Shown here: piece after piece, positions 1 through 9,183 of the stretch
Layout: every line of letters starts with the position of its first letter
Position numbering within the stretch: position 1 is the stretch's first letter
Assembly: GCA_965652425.1 (NCBI GenBank)
Contig: CBFGVX010000022.1
Coordinates: 1-39,151, forward strand
Source of the DNA: JANSXG01 sp965652425
GTDB lineage: Bacteria > Planctomycetota > Phycisphaerae > Phycisphaerales > UBA1924
Reading direction: 5' to 3'
DNA length: 39,151 nucleotides
Program-made: the position numbers and the translations under genes
Notes under the pieces: generated by a model
Told to the model about the DNA's origin: nothing
What the model saw: only the letters and a program-made list of their open reading frames with translations
Databases searched by the model: none

Positions 1-1975
<1,975 letters not shown>

Positions 1976-2096
1976 CAACTACCTCGCGGTACTGCGTTCG
2001 GGCACAGACAGCGGTCGCCGCAACAACCGAACACGCAGTTCGGAGGCGGCGCGCAATCAGTGCGCGCACAGGTGTTAGGGATCAGGTGGATTCGAG

Positions 2097-2125
2097 ATCG
2101 TACCAGTGTCGCTGCGCCAATGCAA
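2097..2125 (-). promoter_or_regulatory. Candidate sigma70-type promoter for rpoB
   Basis: On the minus strand a TTGCAT hexamer (2120-2125) and a TACGAT hexamer (2097-2102) are separated by exactly 17 bases. It lies after the hairpin at 2184-2216 and about 120 bases before the rpoB ATG, where a promoter would let rpoB be transcribed independently of the ribosomal protein genes. The -35 box matches the consensus only in its TTG, so this is an inference. Confidence 0.4.
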
Positions 2126-2179
2126 CAACCGGGCCAAAAAGAACAGCCACCAGCAGATCAACACGATCCTACCGATGGG

Positions 2180-2216
2180 AAAACCCGGAATACCCCTTGA
2201 ATCGGGGTATTCCGGG
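2180..2216 (-). terminator. Stem-loop terminator or attenuator between rplL and rpoB
   Basis: Perfect 13-bp inverted repeat CCCGGAATACCCC (2184-2196) and GGGGTATTCCGGG (2204-2216) with a 7-base loop. Read on the minus strand it is followed by TTTT (2183-2180), as in a factor-independent terminator. It sits 25 bases after the rplL stop. In enterobacteria the rplL-rpoB interval is known to hold a partial terminator and an RNase III site that lower rpoB expression relative to L7/L12. This hairpin is placed to do the same, but its strength cannot be judged from sequence. Confidence 0.75.
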
Positions 2217-2241
2217 TCTTAGACAGGAAACTCGACTCGAC

Positions 2242-2649
2242 TCAGGCGAGCTCGACCTTGGCGCCGGCTTCTTCCAGCTGGGCCTTGAGCTTCTCGGCGT
2301 CGTCCTTGGACAGGCCTTCCTTGATCTTCGCATCGGAAGACTCGACCAGCTCCTTGGCTTCCTTCAGACCGAGGCCGGTGATCTCGCGGACCACCTTGAT
2401 GACGCCGATCTTCTTGTCGCCGGCCGACTTGAGGATGACATCGAAGGAGGACTTCTCCTCGGCGGCAGCGGCGTCGCCGCCACCGGCCGGACCGGCCATC
2501 ATCACCGCGCCGCCGGCGGCGGGCTCGATGCCGTAGGTCTCCTTCAGGTAGTCAGCCAGATCGACCGCTTCCTTCAGGGTCAGGGCGACGATCTTGTCGC
2601 CCAGGTCGGAGATCTTCGAATCGAAAGTCTTGGTTGCTTCGTCGCTCAT
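2242..2649 (-). CDS. rplL: 50S ribosomal protein L7/L12
   Basis: 135 residues, slightly longer than the roughly 120 usual. L7/L12 forms the flexible stalk that recruits translation GTPases. The N-terminal dimerisation segment is followed by an Ala/Gly/Pro-rich hinge (about residues 43-64) and the compact C-terminal domain, with the family signature KKIGVIKVVREITGLGLKEA. It follows rplJ after a 138-base spacer and ends just before the rplL-rpoB hairpin. Confidence 0.97.
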   Translation of the reverse strand: MSDEATKTFDSKISDLGDKIVALTLKEAVDLADYLKETYGIEPAAGGAVMMAGPAGGGDAAAAEEKSSFDVILKSAGDKKIGVIKVVREITGLGLKEAKELVESSDAKIKEGLSKDDAEKLKAQLEEAGAKVELA

Positions 2650-2787
2650 TTTGAACTCTTTTCCAAACAGCCGCGGCTCATCGCCTTGGCGGACAAGGGC
2701 ACCGAGAGGGACCGGAACGCCCGGTCTTTAACCCGCTCCGAGGAGCATCGTGGGCCAGTCAGTGCTCGATGTTTCTCAATAATTCGC

Positions 2788-3333
2788 TCAGGACACCTTG
2801 GCGATGGTCTCGCCCTTTTCCAGCTTTTCCTCGATGGTCTTGAGGATGCCGGCGATGTTCTTGGCGGGGCTGGTGACGGCACCGGCGAGGTTCTTGGCGG
2901 GGCTGAGCACCATGGTGACCACCTTGGCCTGGGCCTCTTCCCGGGTCGGGAAGTCGCTCAGACGCTTCACGCCGGCCTCGCCCTCGAAGAGCACACCGTC
3001 GAGGACGGCGCCCTTGAGTTCGAGGTTCTCGACTTCCTTGGCCCACTTCACGAATTCGCGGGCCACATCCACGACCGACTCCGCCCCGTACGCGAGGGCG
3101 CTGGGCCCTTCGAGCAGCGGCGACAGGCCGGAAAGCGGGGAATCCGAGAAGGCGTGCTTGGCCAGGTTGTTGCGGATCACCGTGACGGTGATCTCCTTCT
3201 TGGCCAGTTCCTTGCGGAGACGGTTGTTGTCGTTGGCGGTGATGCCGCGAACGGAGATCAGGAGGGCGCTGTCCTGCCCTTCCAGAAGCTCCTGGTAGTC
3301 GCGCATCATCCAGTTTTTCACGGGCTTGCTCAT
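2788..3333 (-). CDS. rplJ: 50S ribosomal protein L10
   Basis: 181 residues starting MSKPVKNWMMRDYQELL. L10 anchors L7/L12 dimers to the 50S stalk base. The start at 3333 is chosen because AAAGG lies 8 bases upstream and the protein from there has normal L10 length; the 22 codons that extend the open frame upstream are not L10-like. The C-terminal part repeats a helical segment (NLAGAVTSPAKNIAGILKTI) expected for the L7/L12-binding tail. It lies 34 bases after rplA. Confidence 0.93.
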   Translation of the reverse strand: MSKPVKNWMMRDYQELLEGQDSALLISVRGITANDNNRLRKELAKKEITVTVIRNNLAKHAFSDSPLSGLSPLLEGPSALAYGAESVVDVAREFVKWAKEVENLELKGAVLDGVLFEGEAGVKRLSDFPTREEAQAKVVTMVLSPAKNLAGAVTSPAKNIAGILKTIEEKLEKGETIAKVS

Positions 3334-3367
3334 TGCTTGACCTTTACTGTTCTGGGATCGCGACCGC

Positions 3368-4090
3368 TCAGTTCGCGGGGGCTGCCGAGGGAATCTCAAC
3401 GAGGACGGAGGGGGTCATCGTGCCGCTGATGGCGATCTTCTTGATGTAGTTGCCGCGCACGGCCGACGGACGGAGCTTCTCGATCGTCTTGACGAAGTGC
3501 TCGAGGTTGGCGAGCAGGTCGCCTTCCTTGAAGCTCATCTTGCCGATCGGGGCGTGGATGTTGCCGAACTTGTCGTTGCGGTACTCCACCTTGCCCGCCG
3601 CGTATTCCTTCACGGCGTTGACCACATCGGGGGTCACGGTGCCGGCCTTCGGCGAGGGCATCAGGCCCTTCGGACCGAGGACGCGACCGAGCTTGGAGAT
3701 CACACGCATCATGTCCGGCGAGGCCACCGCGACATCGAAGTCGAAGAAACCGCCTTCGATCTCGCGCACCAGCTCCTCGGAGCCGGCCTTGATCGCGCCC
3801 GCGTCGAGCGCCGCCTGCTCTGTCTTGGCATCGCAGAACGCGATGACGCGCTTGGTCTGACCGATGCCGGCGGGCAGAGCGACCGAGCCGCGGATCGCCT
3901 GATCGGCCTGACGCGGATCGATGCCCAGGTGCATCACGACCTCAACGGTCTGATCGAACTTGGGGCCTTTGAACTGCTTCAGGAGCGCGATCGCCGAGGG
4001 CATCGACTGGGGCTCGCCCTTGCGACCCTCGTAGTTCGCACGCTGACGCTTGCCGAGACGCTTGAGCACATCGGGGGATTTGGTCGCCAT
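3368..4090 (-). CDS. rplA: 50S ribosomal protein L1
   Basis: 240 residues, normal for L1, which binds 23S rRNA at the E-site stalk and in many bacteria represses its own operon by binding the mRNA leader. The family signature GRVLGPKGLMPSPKAGTVT is present. The start MATKSP at 4090 has GGAGGG inside the end of rplK as its ribosome binding site, with a 4-base gap between the genes, so translation is probably coupled to rplK. Confidence 0.97.
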   Translation of the reverse strand: MATKSPDVLKRLGKRQRANYEGRKGEPQSMPSAIALLKQFKGPKFDQTVEVVMHLGIDPRQADQAIRGSVALPAGIGQTKRVIAFCDAKTEQAALDAGAIKAGSEELVREIEGGFFDFDVAVASPDMMRVISKLGRVLGPKGLMPSPKAGTVTPDVVNAVKEYAAGKVEYRNDKFGNIHAPIGKMSFKEGDLLANLEHFVKTIEKLRPSAVRGNYIKKIAISGTMTPSVLVEIPSAAPAN

Positions 4091-4094
4091 CGGT

Positions 4095-4523
4095 TCAGCC
4101 CTCCACCACAATGCCCATGGAACGGGCGGTGCCTTCGATCATCCGAGCCGCCGACTCCACGCTCACCGCGTTCAGGTCGGCCATCTTCTCCTGGGCGATC
4201 TCCATGATCTGGTCACGGGTCACCTTGCCGCCGTCGAGGTTCTGGGGCGTGCCCGAACCCTTGTCGACCTTGGCCGCCGCCTTCAGCAGAGCCGAAGCGG
4301 GCGAAGACTTGATCTCGAACTCGAACGAACGGTCGTTGTAGACCGTGATCACGCAGCCCACCACGCGCCCGTTCTTGTCGGCGGTCGCGGCGTTGAACTG
4401 CTGGATGAACTGGCCCGGGTTCACACCGTTCGCACCCAGAGCGGGGCCGAGCGGCGGGCCGGGGGTGGCGGTGCCACCCGGCGCCATCACCTTGAACTGT
4501 TTGACGACTTCTTTCTTGGCCAT
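4095..4523 (-). CDS. rplK: 50S ribosomal protein L11
   Basis: 142 residues, the standard L11 length. L11 binds the GTPase-associated region of 23S rRNA. The proline-rich thiostrepton and rRNA-binding loop PGPPLGPALGANGVNPGQF is intact. The start MAKKEVVKQF is preceded by GGAGGTGGAG. This is the first gene of the rplK-rplA-rplJ-rplL-rpoB run. The nusG and secE genes that often precede rplK are not here. Confidence 0.97.
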   Translation of the reverse strand: MAKKEVVKQFKVMAPGGTATPGPPLGPALGANGVNPGQFIQQFNAATADKNGRVVGCVITVYNDRSFEFEIKSSPASALLKAAAKVDKGSGTPQNLDGGKVTRDQIMEIAQEKMADLNAVSVESAARMIEGTARSMGIVVEG

Positions 4524-4565
4524 GATGTCTCCACCTCCCACCCCATCCCCGATATCACTCGGACG

Positions 4566-4612
4566 CGATCCCGGCCAACGGGATCGACGGATGGCGTGGT
4601 TCAACCGGTTGA
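4566..4612. promoter_or_regulatory. Structured leader of rplK: stem-loop plus 12-bp palindrome
   Basis: Two dyads lie in the untranslated region before rplK. CGATCCC (4566-4572) pairs perfectly with GGGATCG (4580-4586) around a 7-base loop. TCAACCGGTTGA (4601-4612) is a perfect 12-bp palindrome. Leaders of L11/L1 operons are often the target of L1 autoregulation. I cannot recognise the L1-binding fold here, so a regulatory role is only suggested by position. Confidence 0.3.
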
Positions 4613-4649
4613 CTGTGTGTGTACCCGCACCACGCGGGCAAAATCACCA

Positions 4650-4672
4650 GACCCGCCGTGGTGCGGCGGGTC
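4650..4672 (-). terminator. Hairpin between the Ser/Tyr-rich gene and rplK
   Basis: GACCCGCCG (4650-4658) and CGGCGGGTC (4664-4672) form a perfect 9-bp stem with a 5-base loop. Read on the minus strand it is followed within a few bases by GATTTTG. It would terminate transcription from the upstream minus-strand gene and insulate the ribosomal operon. A smaller CCCGC/GCGGG stem follows at about 4624-4638. Confidence 0.5.
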
Positions 4673-4676
4673 GATG

Positions 4677-4705
4677 AATGTATCTGTTTTCTCAGTCGGA
4701 CGCAA
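4677..4705 (-). promoter_or_regulatory. Weak promoter candidate upstream of rplK
   Basis: Minus-strand TTGCGT (4700-4705) and TACATT (4677-4682) are separated by exactly 17 bases. Transcription would start at the foot of the 4650-4672 hairpin, making that hairpin part of a roughly 145-base rplK leader rather than a terminator of the previous gene. The two readings are alternatives. Confidence 0.3.
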
Positions 4706-4742
4706 GGCCACGGCCGGTGCTCCAGGCCGCCAAACCCCGCCC

Positions 4743-5945
4743 TCAGAAGCCGCTGGCCCCGGATTCCGTCAGCAGGCGACGAAGCTGCACCGCCCCCTCA
4801 TGGTGATCCTCGCCATCGACCCTGGCCTGATCCAGGCGCTCCAGCCCGGAATCCATATCCAGAGCCAGATAATCAATCGAGGCCGCGAGGAACATCAGCA
4901 TCCGCCGGTCCGGGCCCTCGGCCCGTGCCTCGGCATCGCGACCGATGTCCGAGGACAGCCGCTTGAGCATCGTACGGAGCTCGTCCGAAGCCGGAATGAA
5001 GCCGAAACCGTCGGCATCGGCGACCAGAACGCGTCGCATCGCCCACGCCGCCTTCTCGCGCTGGCCCATGGCCGCAGCCGAAAGCGCGAAACCGATGCGA
5101 TCGGCCGTCGAGGCCTCCTGCTCGCCAGCGAGCAGGGTGAACCCGTTCATCGCGCTGGGGAAATTGCCGTTCGCCAGATGACGCCACGCCTCGGGAAGCG
5201 CGTTCCCCGCGGATTCTTCGCTCTCGGCCCGCACGGACCGCTCGTTCGGGACGGGAGGCAGGATCTCATCGGCCGAACGGGGACGATCGGGCTTCACCTG
5301 ATCGTCGCCCTGGCCCTTCACCTGGTTCAGTGGGGAGTTCGATGGGACCGCCGGGCCGGGGTTGTAGGTCGGGGCCTCCGCCGCGGCCTTGTCCTTCTCC
5401 AGTTCGATCACCTGCTGGCGCAACACGCGCTGCTCGGCCAAGAGCCGCTGGTACTCCCGGTAGCTCACCGCGTCGTACGCCCCCGAGGCGGAACTCGTGC
5501 TGTACTGGGTCTGCGTCACCGGAGGCGTGACATAGGTGATCCGAGTCGAGGTGCTCGGGTAGGAAATCACGGTCGGGCGGCTGTAGGTGTAGCCGTAGCT
5601 GGAATAGCGCGGGTAGTACGAACTCGATCGGTAGGTGCGGTGCGAGGAATACCCGTAGTTGCCGTATCGGCCGTAGGTCGGACAGGTATAGCGGCTCGAC
5701 GAGTAGCCGTAGCGATGACCGCTTGAGAAATGAACGCCGCTCGATCGCGAGGAGTGCGACCGGGTCGAGACATGGTGGTTGTGGTTCTGAACCGCCTGCT
5801 GGCTCACGCCCGGCCGCTGGTACCACACGCTGTCATCCGGACCGGCGCTTGCGGGCGCAGCCAGAGAGGCCGTCGCGCCACACGAAATCAGCACGCCGAG
5901 AAGAGAAACACGGGAACGGGACACCAGTCGATTGCGAGCGTTCAT
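4743..5945 (-). CDS. Exported Ser/Tyr-rich protein with coiled coil and helical-repeat-like C-terminus, function unknown
   Basis: About 400 residues. The N-terminus has a basic stretch, a hydrophobic core and AAPASA, a good Sec signal peptide. Residues about 45-150 are extremely rich in Ser, Tyr, Arg and His (for example RYGNYGYSSHRTYRSSSYY). A short coiled coil follows (EYQRLLAEQRVLRQQVIELE), then a Pro/Gly linker. The last 170 residues are helical and resemble degenerate TPR hairpins (ALPEAWRHLANGNFPSAMNG; DRIGFALSAAAMGQREKAAW). The start at 5945 is the first Met followed by the signal peptide; the open frame extends upstream without protein-like sequence. I do not recognise a family. An envelope or cell-surface role is inference. 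Confidence 0.75.
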   Translation of the reverse strand: MNARNRLVSRSRVSLLGVLISCGATASLAAPASAGPDDSVWYQRPGVSQQAVQNHNHHVSTRSHSSRSSGVHFSSGHRYGYSSSRYTCPTYGRYGNYGYSSHRTYRSSSYYPRYSSYGYTYSRPTVISYPSTSTRITYVTPPVTQTQYSTSSASGAYDAVSYREYQRLLAEQRVLRQQVIELEKDKAAAEAPTYNPGPAVPSNSPLNQVKGQGDDQVKPDRPRSADEILPPVPNERSVRAESEESAGNALPEAWRHLANGNFPSAMNGFTLLAGEQEASTADRIGFALSAAAMGQREKAAWAMRRVLVADADGFGFIPASDELRTMLKRLSSDIGRDAEARAEGPDRRMLMFLAASIDYLALDMDSGLERLDQARVDGEDHHEGAVQLRRLLTESGASGF

Positions 5946-5990
5946 ATCTGGACTCCAGCGCAGGAGGTACGGATCTGAGGTCAAACGGGC

Positions 5991-6014
5991 GGCCCGGGGC
6001 GAATATTCCGGGCC
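5991..6014. promoter_or_regulatory. Dyad in the divergent ftsW / exported-protein intergenic region
   Basis: GGCCCGG (5991-5997) and CCGGGCC (6008-6014) form a perfect 7-bp dyad around a 10-base AT-containing centre. It lies in the 168-base gap between two divergent start codons, where an operator or leader hairpin is plausible. No factor can be assigned. Confidence 0.2.
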
Positions 6015-6113
6015 GATTCCATCACTTCTGTACGCACCAAACCCGTCGCGGCTGCAGCAATCTCTCGCCGGTGCAGCACGATCCCGCCGCCGTCCGATAG
6101 AAGAGGTTGCCCC

Positions 6114-7328
6114 ATGCTCAAAGCCGGTGATGTCATTCTGCTCTGCGTCCTGAGTCTGCTGTGCATCGGCGTGCTGATGGTCAATTCCGCGAGTCTGAGC
6201 GTTGGGGCAGAAGAGGGCGTGACCTTCCAGTCGATCGCCCTGGGCCGCTCGACCCAGTTCGCCGCCCTCGCCATCGCACTGCTCGCCCTCACCACCAGAT
6301 TGCCCATCCGAGCATGGGCCACGACGCCTTGGGTGGTCCGCTTCATGCCCCTGCTGGTCGTGGTGAGTCTGGGGGCCATGGCCCTGGTCTACACACCGGC
6401 CATCGCCCGCGAGGTCAACGGCTCGCGCCGGTGGATCGGCGTACCCGGCACCGGCCTGACCATGCAGCCCAGCGAGATCGCCAAGTGGGCCATGCCCCTG
6501 TTCCTCGCGTGGTACTGCTCGCGCCACGCCTCACAGATCCGGCGATTCTGGTCCGGCCTGGTCCCCGCGCTGCTCATCCTCGGGATCGTGTGCGCCGTCG
6601 TCACCCATCAGGACCTCGGAACCGGCGCGCTCATCTTCGGCGTCGGCTGCCTCGTCCTTCTTGCCGGGGGCGCACGCCTGTGGCACTTCATCGCCCTCGC
6701 CCCGCTCCCCTTGGCCGGGCTGGTGCTCGCGATCATCATCGAGCCGTACCGAGTCCGGCGACTCACCACCTTCGTCAACCCCTACGCGGACCCCGATGGC
6801 GACGGCTACCACATGATCCAGTCGCTCGTCGCCGTCGCCAACGGCGAGGGCTTCGGCCGGGGCATCGGCTTCGGGCTTCAGAAGTTCGGCTACCTGCCCG
6901 AAGACCGCACCGACTTCCTCTTCGCCGTGCTCTGCGAGGAACTCGGCATCGCCGGGGTCCTGCTCGTGCTCACGCTCTACGCGGGCATCATGATCGCCGG
7001 CCTGCGCATCGTGCTGCGTGAGCAGCATGTCCTGCTGAAGCTCGCCTGCCTCGGCTTCCTGGCGACGCTCGGGTTCCAGGCCTGCATCAACCTCACCGTC
7101 GTCGTCGGCCTCGCGCCCACCAAGGGCATCGCCCTGCCGCTGCTCAGTTCCGGCGGCACCGGCTGGATCCTGACCGCCGGTGCCATGGGCCTGCTGATCT
7201 CCATCGCCAAGTCCCAGGCGGCGCAGGTCGAAGCGGTTCAGGAAACCGCCCAGACCGCCGCCCGGCGCATCGTCGAGCCAAAGCCCGCTACGGAAGATCA
7301 GGCCAGCCCGATCCCGGTACCCGCCTGA
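6114..7328 (+). CDS. ftsW: FtsW-type SEDS peptidoglycan glycosyltransferase
   Basis: 404 residues with about ten membrane segments. SEDS proteins polymerise lipid II into glycan strands together with a class B penicillin-binding protein. The conserved SEDS regions are present: GSRRWI, QPSEIAKW, HQDLGTG, a periplasmic loop with PEDRTDFLFAVLCEELG that holds the likely catalytic Asp, and the C-terminal PLLSSGGTGW. Its coupling to murG (TGATG, 1-base overlap) favours FtsW over RodA. The AGAGG element before the ATG supports the start. The 35-residue cytoplasmic tail is low-complexity. Confidence 0.92.
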   Translation: MLKAGDVILLCVLSLLCIGVLMVNSASLSVGAEEGVTFQSIALGRSTQFAALAIALLALTTRLPIRAWATTPWVVRFMPLLVVVSLGAMALVYTPAIAREVNGSRRWIGVPGTGLTMQPSEIAKWAMPLFLAWYCSRHASQIRRFWSGLVPALLILGIVCAVVTHQDLGTGALIFGVGCLVLLAGGARLWHFIALAPLPLAGLVLAIIIEPYRVRRLTTFVNPYADPDGDGYHMIQSLVAVANGEGFGRGIGFGLQKFGYLPEDRTDFLFAVLCEELGIAGVLLVLTLYAGIMIAGLRIVLREQHVLLKLACLGFLATLGFQACINLTVVVGLAPTKGIALPLLSSGGTGWILTAGAMGLLISIAKSQAAQVEAVQETAQTAARRIVEPKPATEDQASPIPVPA

Positions 7329-8452
7329 TGACCGCCCGGCCCGACACACTCCGCATCGCGCTCGCCGGGGGAGGCAGCGGCGGACACATCTACCCCAACC
7401 TCGCCGTCCTCGAAGCCCTCGAAGCCGCCCTCGGTCCGGAGTCCGTTTCCGCGACCTTTCTGGTCTCCACCCGCGACATCGACCGGTCGATCCTCGAATC
7501 CGAGCAGCGCCACTTCACCGCCCTGCCCGCATCCCCCGTGCAGCTTCGCCCCAGAGCGCTCGCCCGCCTGGTCTTCGGCTGGGGCAAGACGGTCCGCGCC
7601 GCTCGTGCGGCATTGCGCGACCACGGTTCGCAGGTCGTCCTCGCCACCGGCGGTTTCGTGTCCGCCCCTGTCAGCTTCGCCGCCCGCGCCGAGCGCATCC
7701 CCTTCGTCCTGCTCAACCTCGACGCCGTCGCCGGAAAGGCCAACCGCTTCAGCGCCCGCAGCGCCACCCTCCGCATGACCACCGTCACCGGACCCCAAGT
7801 TCCCGCATCGTGGGAACCCATACGCCCCGTGGTCCGGCACTCTGCGATGCCCCGCGGCACCCCCGCCGAATGCCGCCAGCGTTTCGGGCTTGACCCCGAC
7901 CGCCCGACCCTCCTCGTCACCGGGGGCAGCCAGGGCGCCCGCTCGATCAACCAGATGATGGCGCTGCTCACCCGCGACAATCCGGGGTCCTTCAAACACT
8001 GGCAGATCCTCCACCAGTGCGGCAGCGGCGAAAGCGACAAGCAACACGCCGAGTACCAGCGATCATGGGCCAACGCCGTATGCCTTGAGTACATCGATGA
8101 CATGGCCTCCGCATGGGGAGCCGCCGACCTCGCCGTCGCCCGGTGCGGCGCAGGCACGGTCTCGGAGATCTGGGCCTCGCGGGTCCCCTCGGTTCTGCTC
8201 CCCTACCCCTACCACCGCGATAACCACCAGGCCCTCAACGCCGAGCGTCTGTCGAACGCCGGTGTCGCGATCGTCCACACCGACCTCATCGATCCCGCCG
8301 CGAACGCCGCTCAGGCCGGAGCGACCATCCTCGAACTCATGCTCGACGATCAGGCCCGGGAACAGATGCGCAGCGATTTCGACCAGCTCGGTCCGACCGA
8401 CGGCGCCCAGACCATCGCCCAGCGCATCATCGATCTCGCCAGTCATCGCTGA
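7328..8452 (+). CDS. murG: UDP-GlcNAc:undecaprenyl-PP-MurNAc-pentapeptide GlcNAc transferase
   Basis: 374 residues, normal for MurG, the peripheral inner-membrane GT-B enzyme that converts lipid I to lipid II. It has the glycine-rich N-terminal loop GGGSGGHIYP, the middle NLDAVAGKANRF motif where most homologues have QNAVPGLTNR, GGSQGARSIN at the start of the C-terminal Rossmann domain, and the UDP-GlcNAc-binding region RCGAGTVSEIWASRVPSVLL. It starts one base inside the ftsW stop, so lipid II synthesis and polymerisation are translationally linked. No other dcw-cluster genes follow. Confidence 0.94.
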   Translation: MTARPDTLRIALAGGGSGGHIYPNLAVLEALEAALGPESVSATFLVSTRDIDRSILESEQRHFTALPASPVQLRPRALARLVFGWGKTVRAARAALRDHGSQVVLATGGFVSAPVSFAARAERIPFVLLNLDAVAGKANRFSARSATLRMTTVTGPQVPASWEPIRPVVRHSAMPRGTPAECRQRFGLDPDRPTLLVTGGSQGARSINQMMALLTRDNPGSFKHWQILHQCGSGESDKQHAEYQRSWANAVCLEYIDDMASAWGAADLAVARCGAGTVSEIWASRVPSVLLPYPYHRDNHQALNAERLSNAGVAIVHTDLIDPAANAAQAGATILELMLDDQAREQMRSDFDQLGPTDGAQTIAQRIIDLASHR

Positions 8453-8519
8453 GGATCATCGCACCACCACCGGTTCTCGCAGAATCAGCGCTGAATACAA
8501 AGGAATCAGCCCGATCTGG

Positions 8520-8528
8520 TGCTACACT
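8520..8528 (+). promoter_or_regulatory. Extended -10 promoter candidate
   Basis: TG-C-TACACT (8520-8528) resembles an extended -10 element. The hexamer ends only 10 bases before the ATG at 8539, so a transcript from it would be nearly leaderless. No convincing -35 box is visible. Confidence 0.3.
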
Positions 8529-8538
8529 GTCAGGCATC

Positions 8539-9183
8539 ATGGCCGGTACGCAACGAGAACACGGTGTGCACGGATCGCGCCCGACCCCGGCGGAGCTGCG
8601 CTGCGTTCTCCTCGGCCCCCCCAATGCCCCGACTCCCCCCGATCTTCACGAGTCTCTCGAGGCCCGCGGCTCAGCGGTCACCCGCGTGGACGATGAGTAC
8701 TGCGCGCTGGCCACGCTGATCTCCATGGACCGCGCGGCCGCCCAACCCGCTCCCACCGGACGCCGCACCACCGCCCTGCTGCTTCTCCAGCCCGACATGC
8801 ACGCCGAACGCTGCGCCGAACTGCACCGGGCCGTCCAGCTCTACTCCCCCTCCACCGTCGTGTGGCAGTTCCGTCCCGGCCATCGCCCGTCGCTGTGCGC
8901 CTACCAGCCGCCCGAAGACCCGCTGGCGAAGACCGAAGCCGAGCACATCGATGAGGCCCGTCGCAGCGCCAGAGCAAGCGAAACGCCCTACGAGCAGGCC
9001 GCCCGCGCCTCCGCTCCACCGAGTCTTCGCCTCGTGACCGATCAGGACGACCGACCGGAGCCCGCCTCATTCGGCAACCGCCCCGATGAGGAGCAGGACG
9101 GCCTGCTCAGTTCCGACGAGATCGAGATGCTCATGGACCCCCTGTTCGACACTAAACCGCGTCGCGGGAGCGATCCACGATGA
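8539..9183 (+). CDS. Unknown protein coupled to a diguanylate cyclase; C-terminal SxxEIxxLM motif
   Basis: 214 residues. The N-terminal 110 residues alternate hydrophobic strands and helices (LRCVLLGPP, RTTALLLLQPD, STVVWQFRP), compatible with an alpha/beta receiver-like fold but without recognisable phosphoacceptor residues. The middle is charged and probably disordered. The end carries LLSSDEIEMLMDPLFD (residues 189-204), which resembles the LSQxEIDALL peptide at the start of FliM that binds phosphorylated CheY. The stop overlaps the next start by ATGA. I do not recognise a family. A signalling or scaffold role is inference from the coupling and the motif. Confidence 0.7.
   Translation: MAGTQREHGVHGSRPTPAELRCVLLGPPNAPTPPDLHESLEARGSAVTRVDDEYCALATLISMDRAAAQPAPTGRRTTALLLLQPDMHAERCAELHRAVQLYSPSTVVWQFRPGHRPSLCAYQPPEDPLAKTEAEHIDEARRSARASETPYEQAARASAPPSLRLVTDQDDRPEPASFGNRPDEEQDGLLSSDEIEMLMDPLFDTKPRRGSDPR

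Noticed and set aside
2650..2787. Extra small gene or regulatory RNA between rplJ and rplL
   Set aside because: No convincing open frame and only weak stems; probably untranslated spacer with the rplL ribosome binding site.
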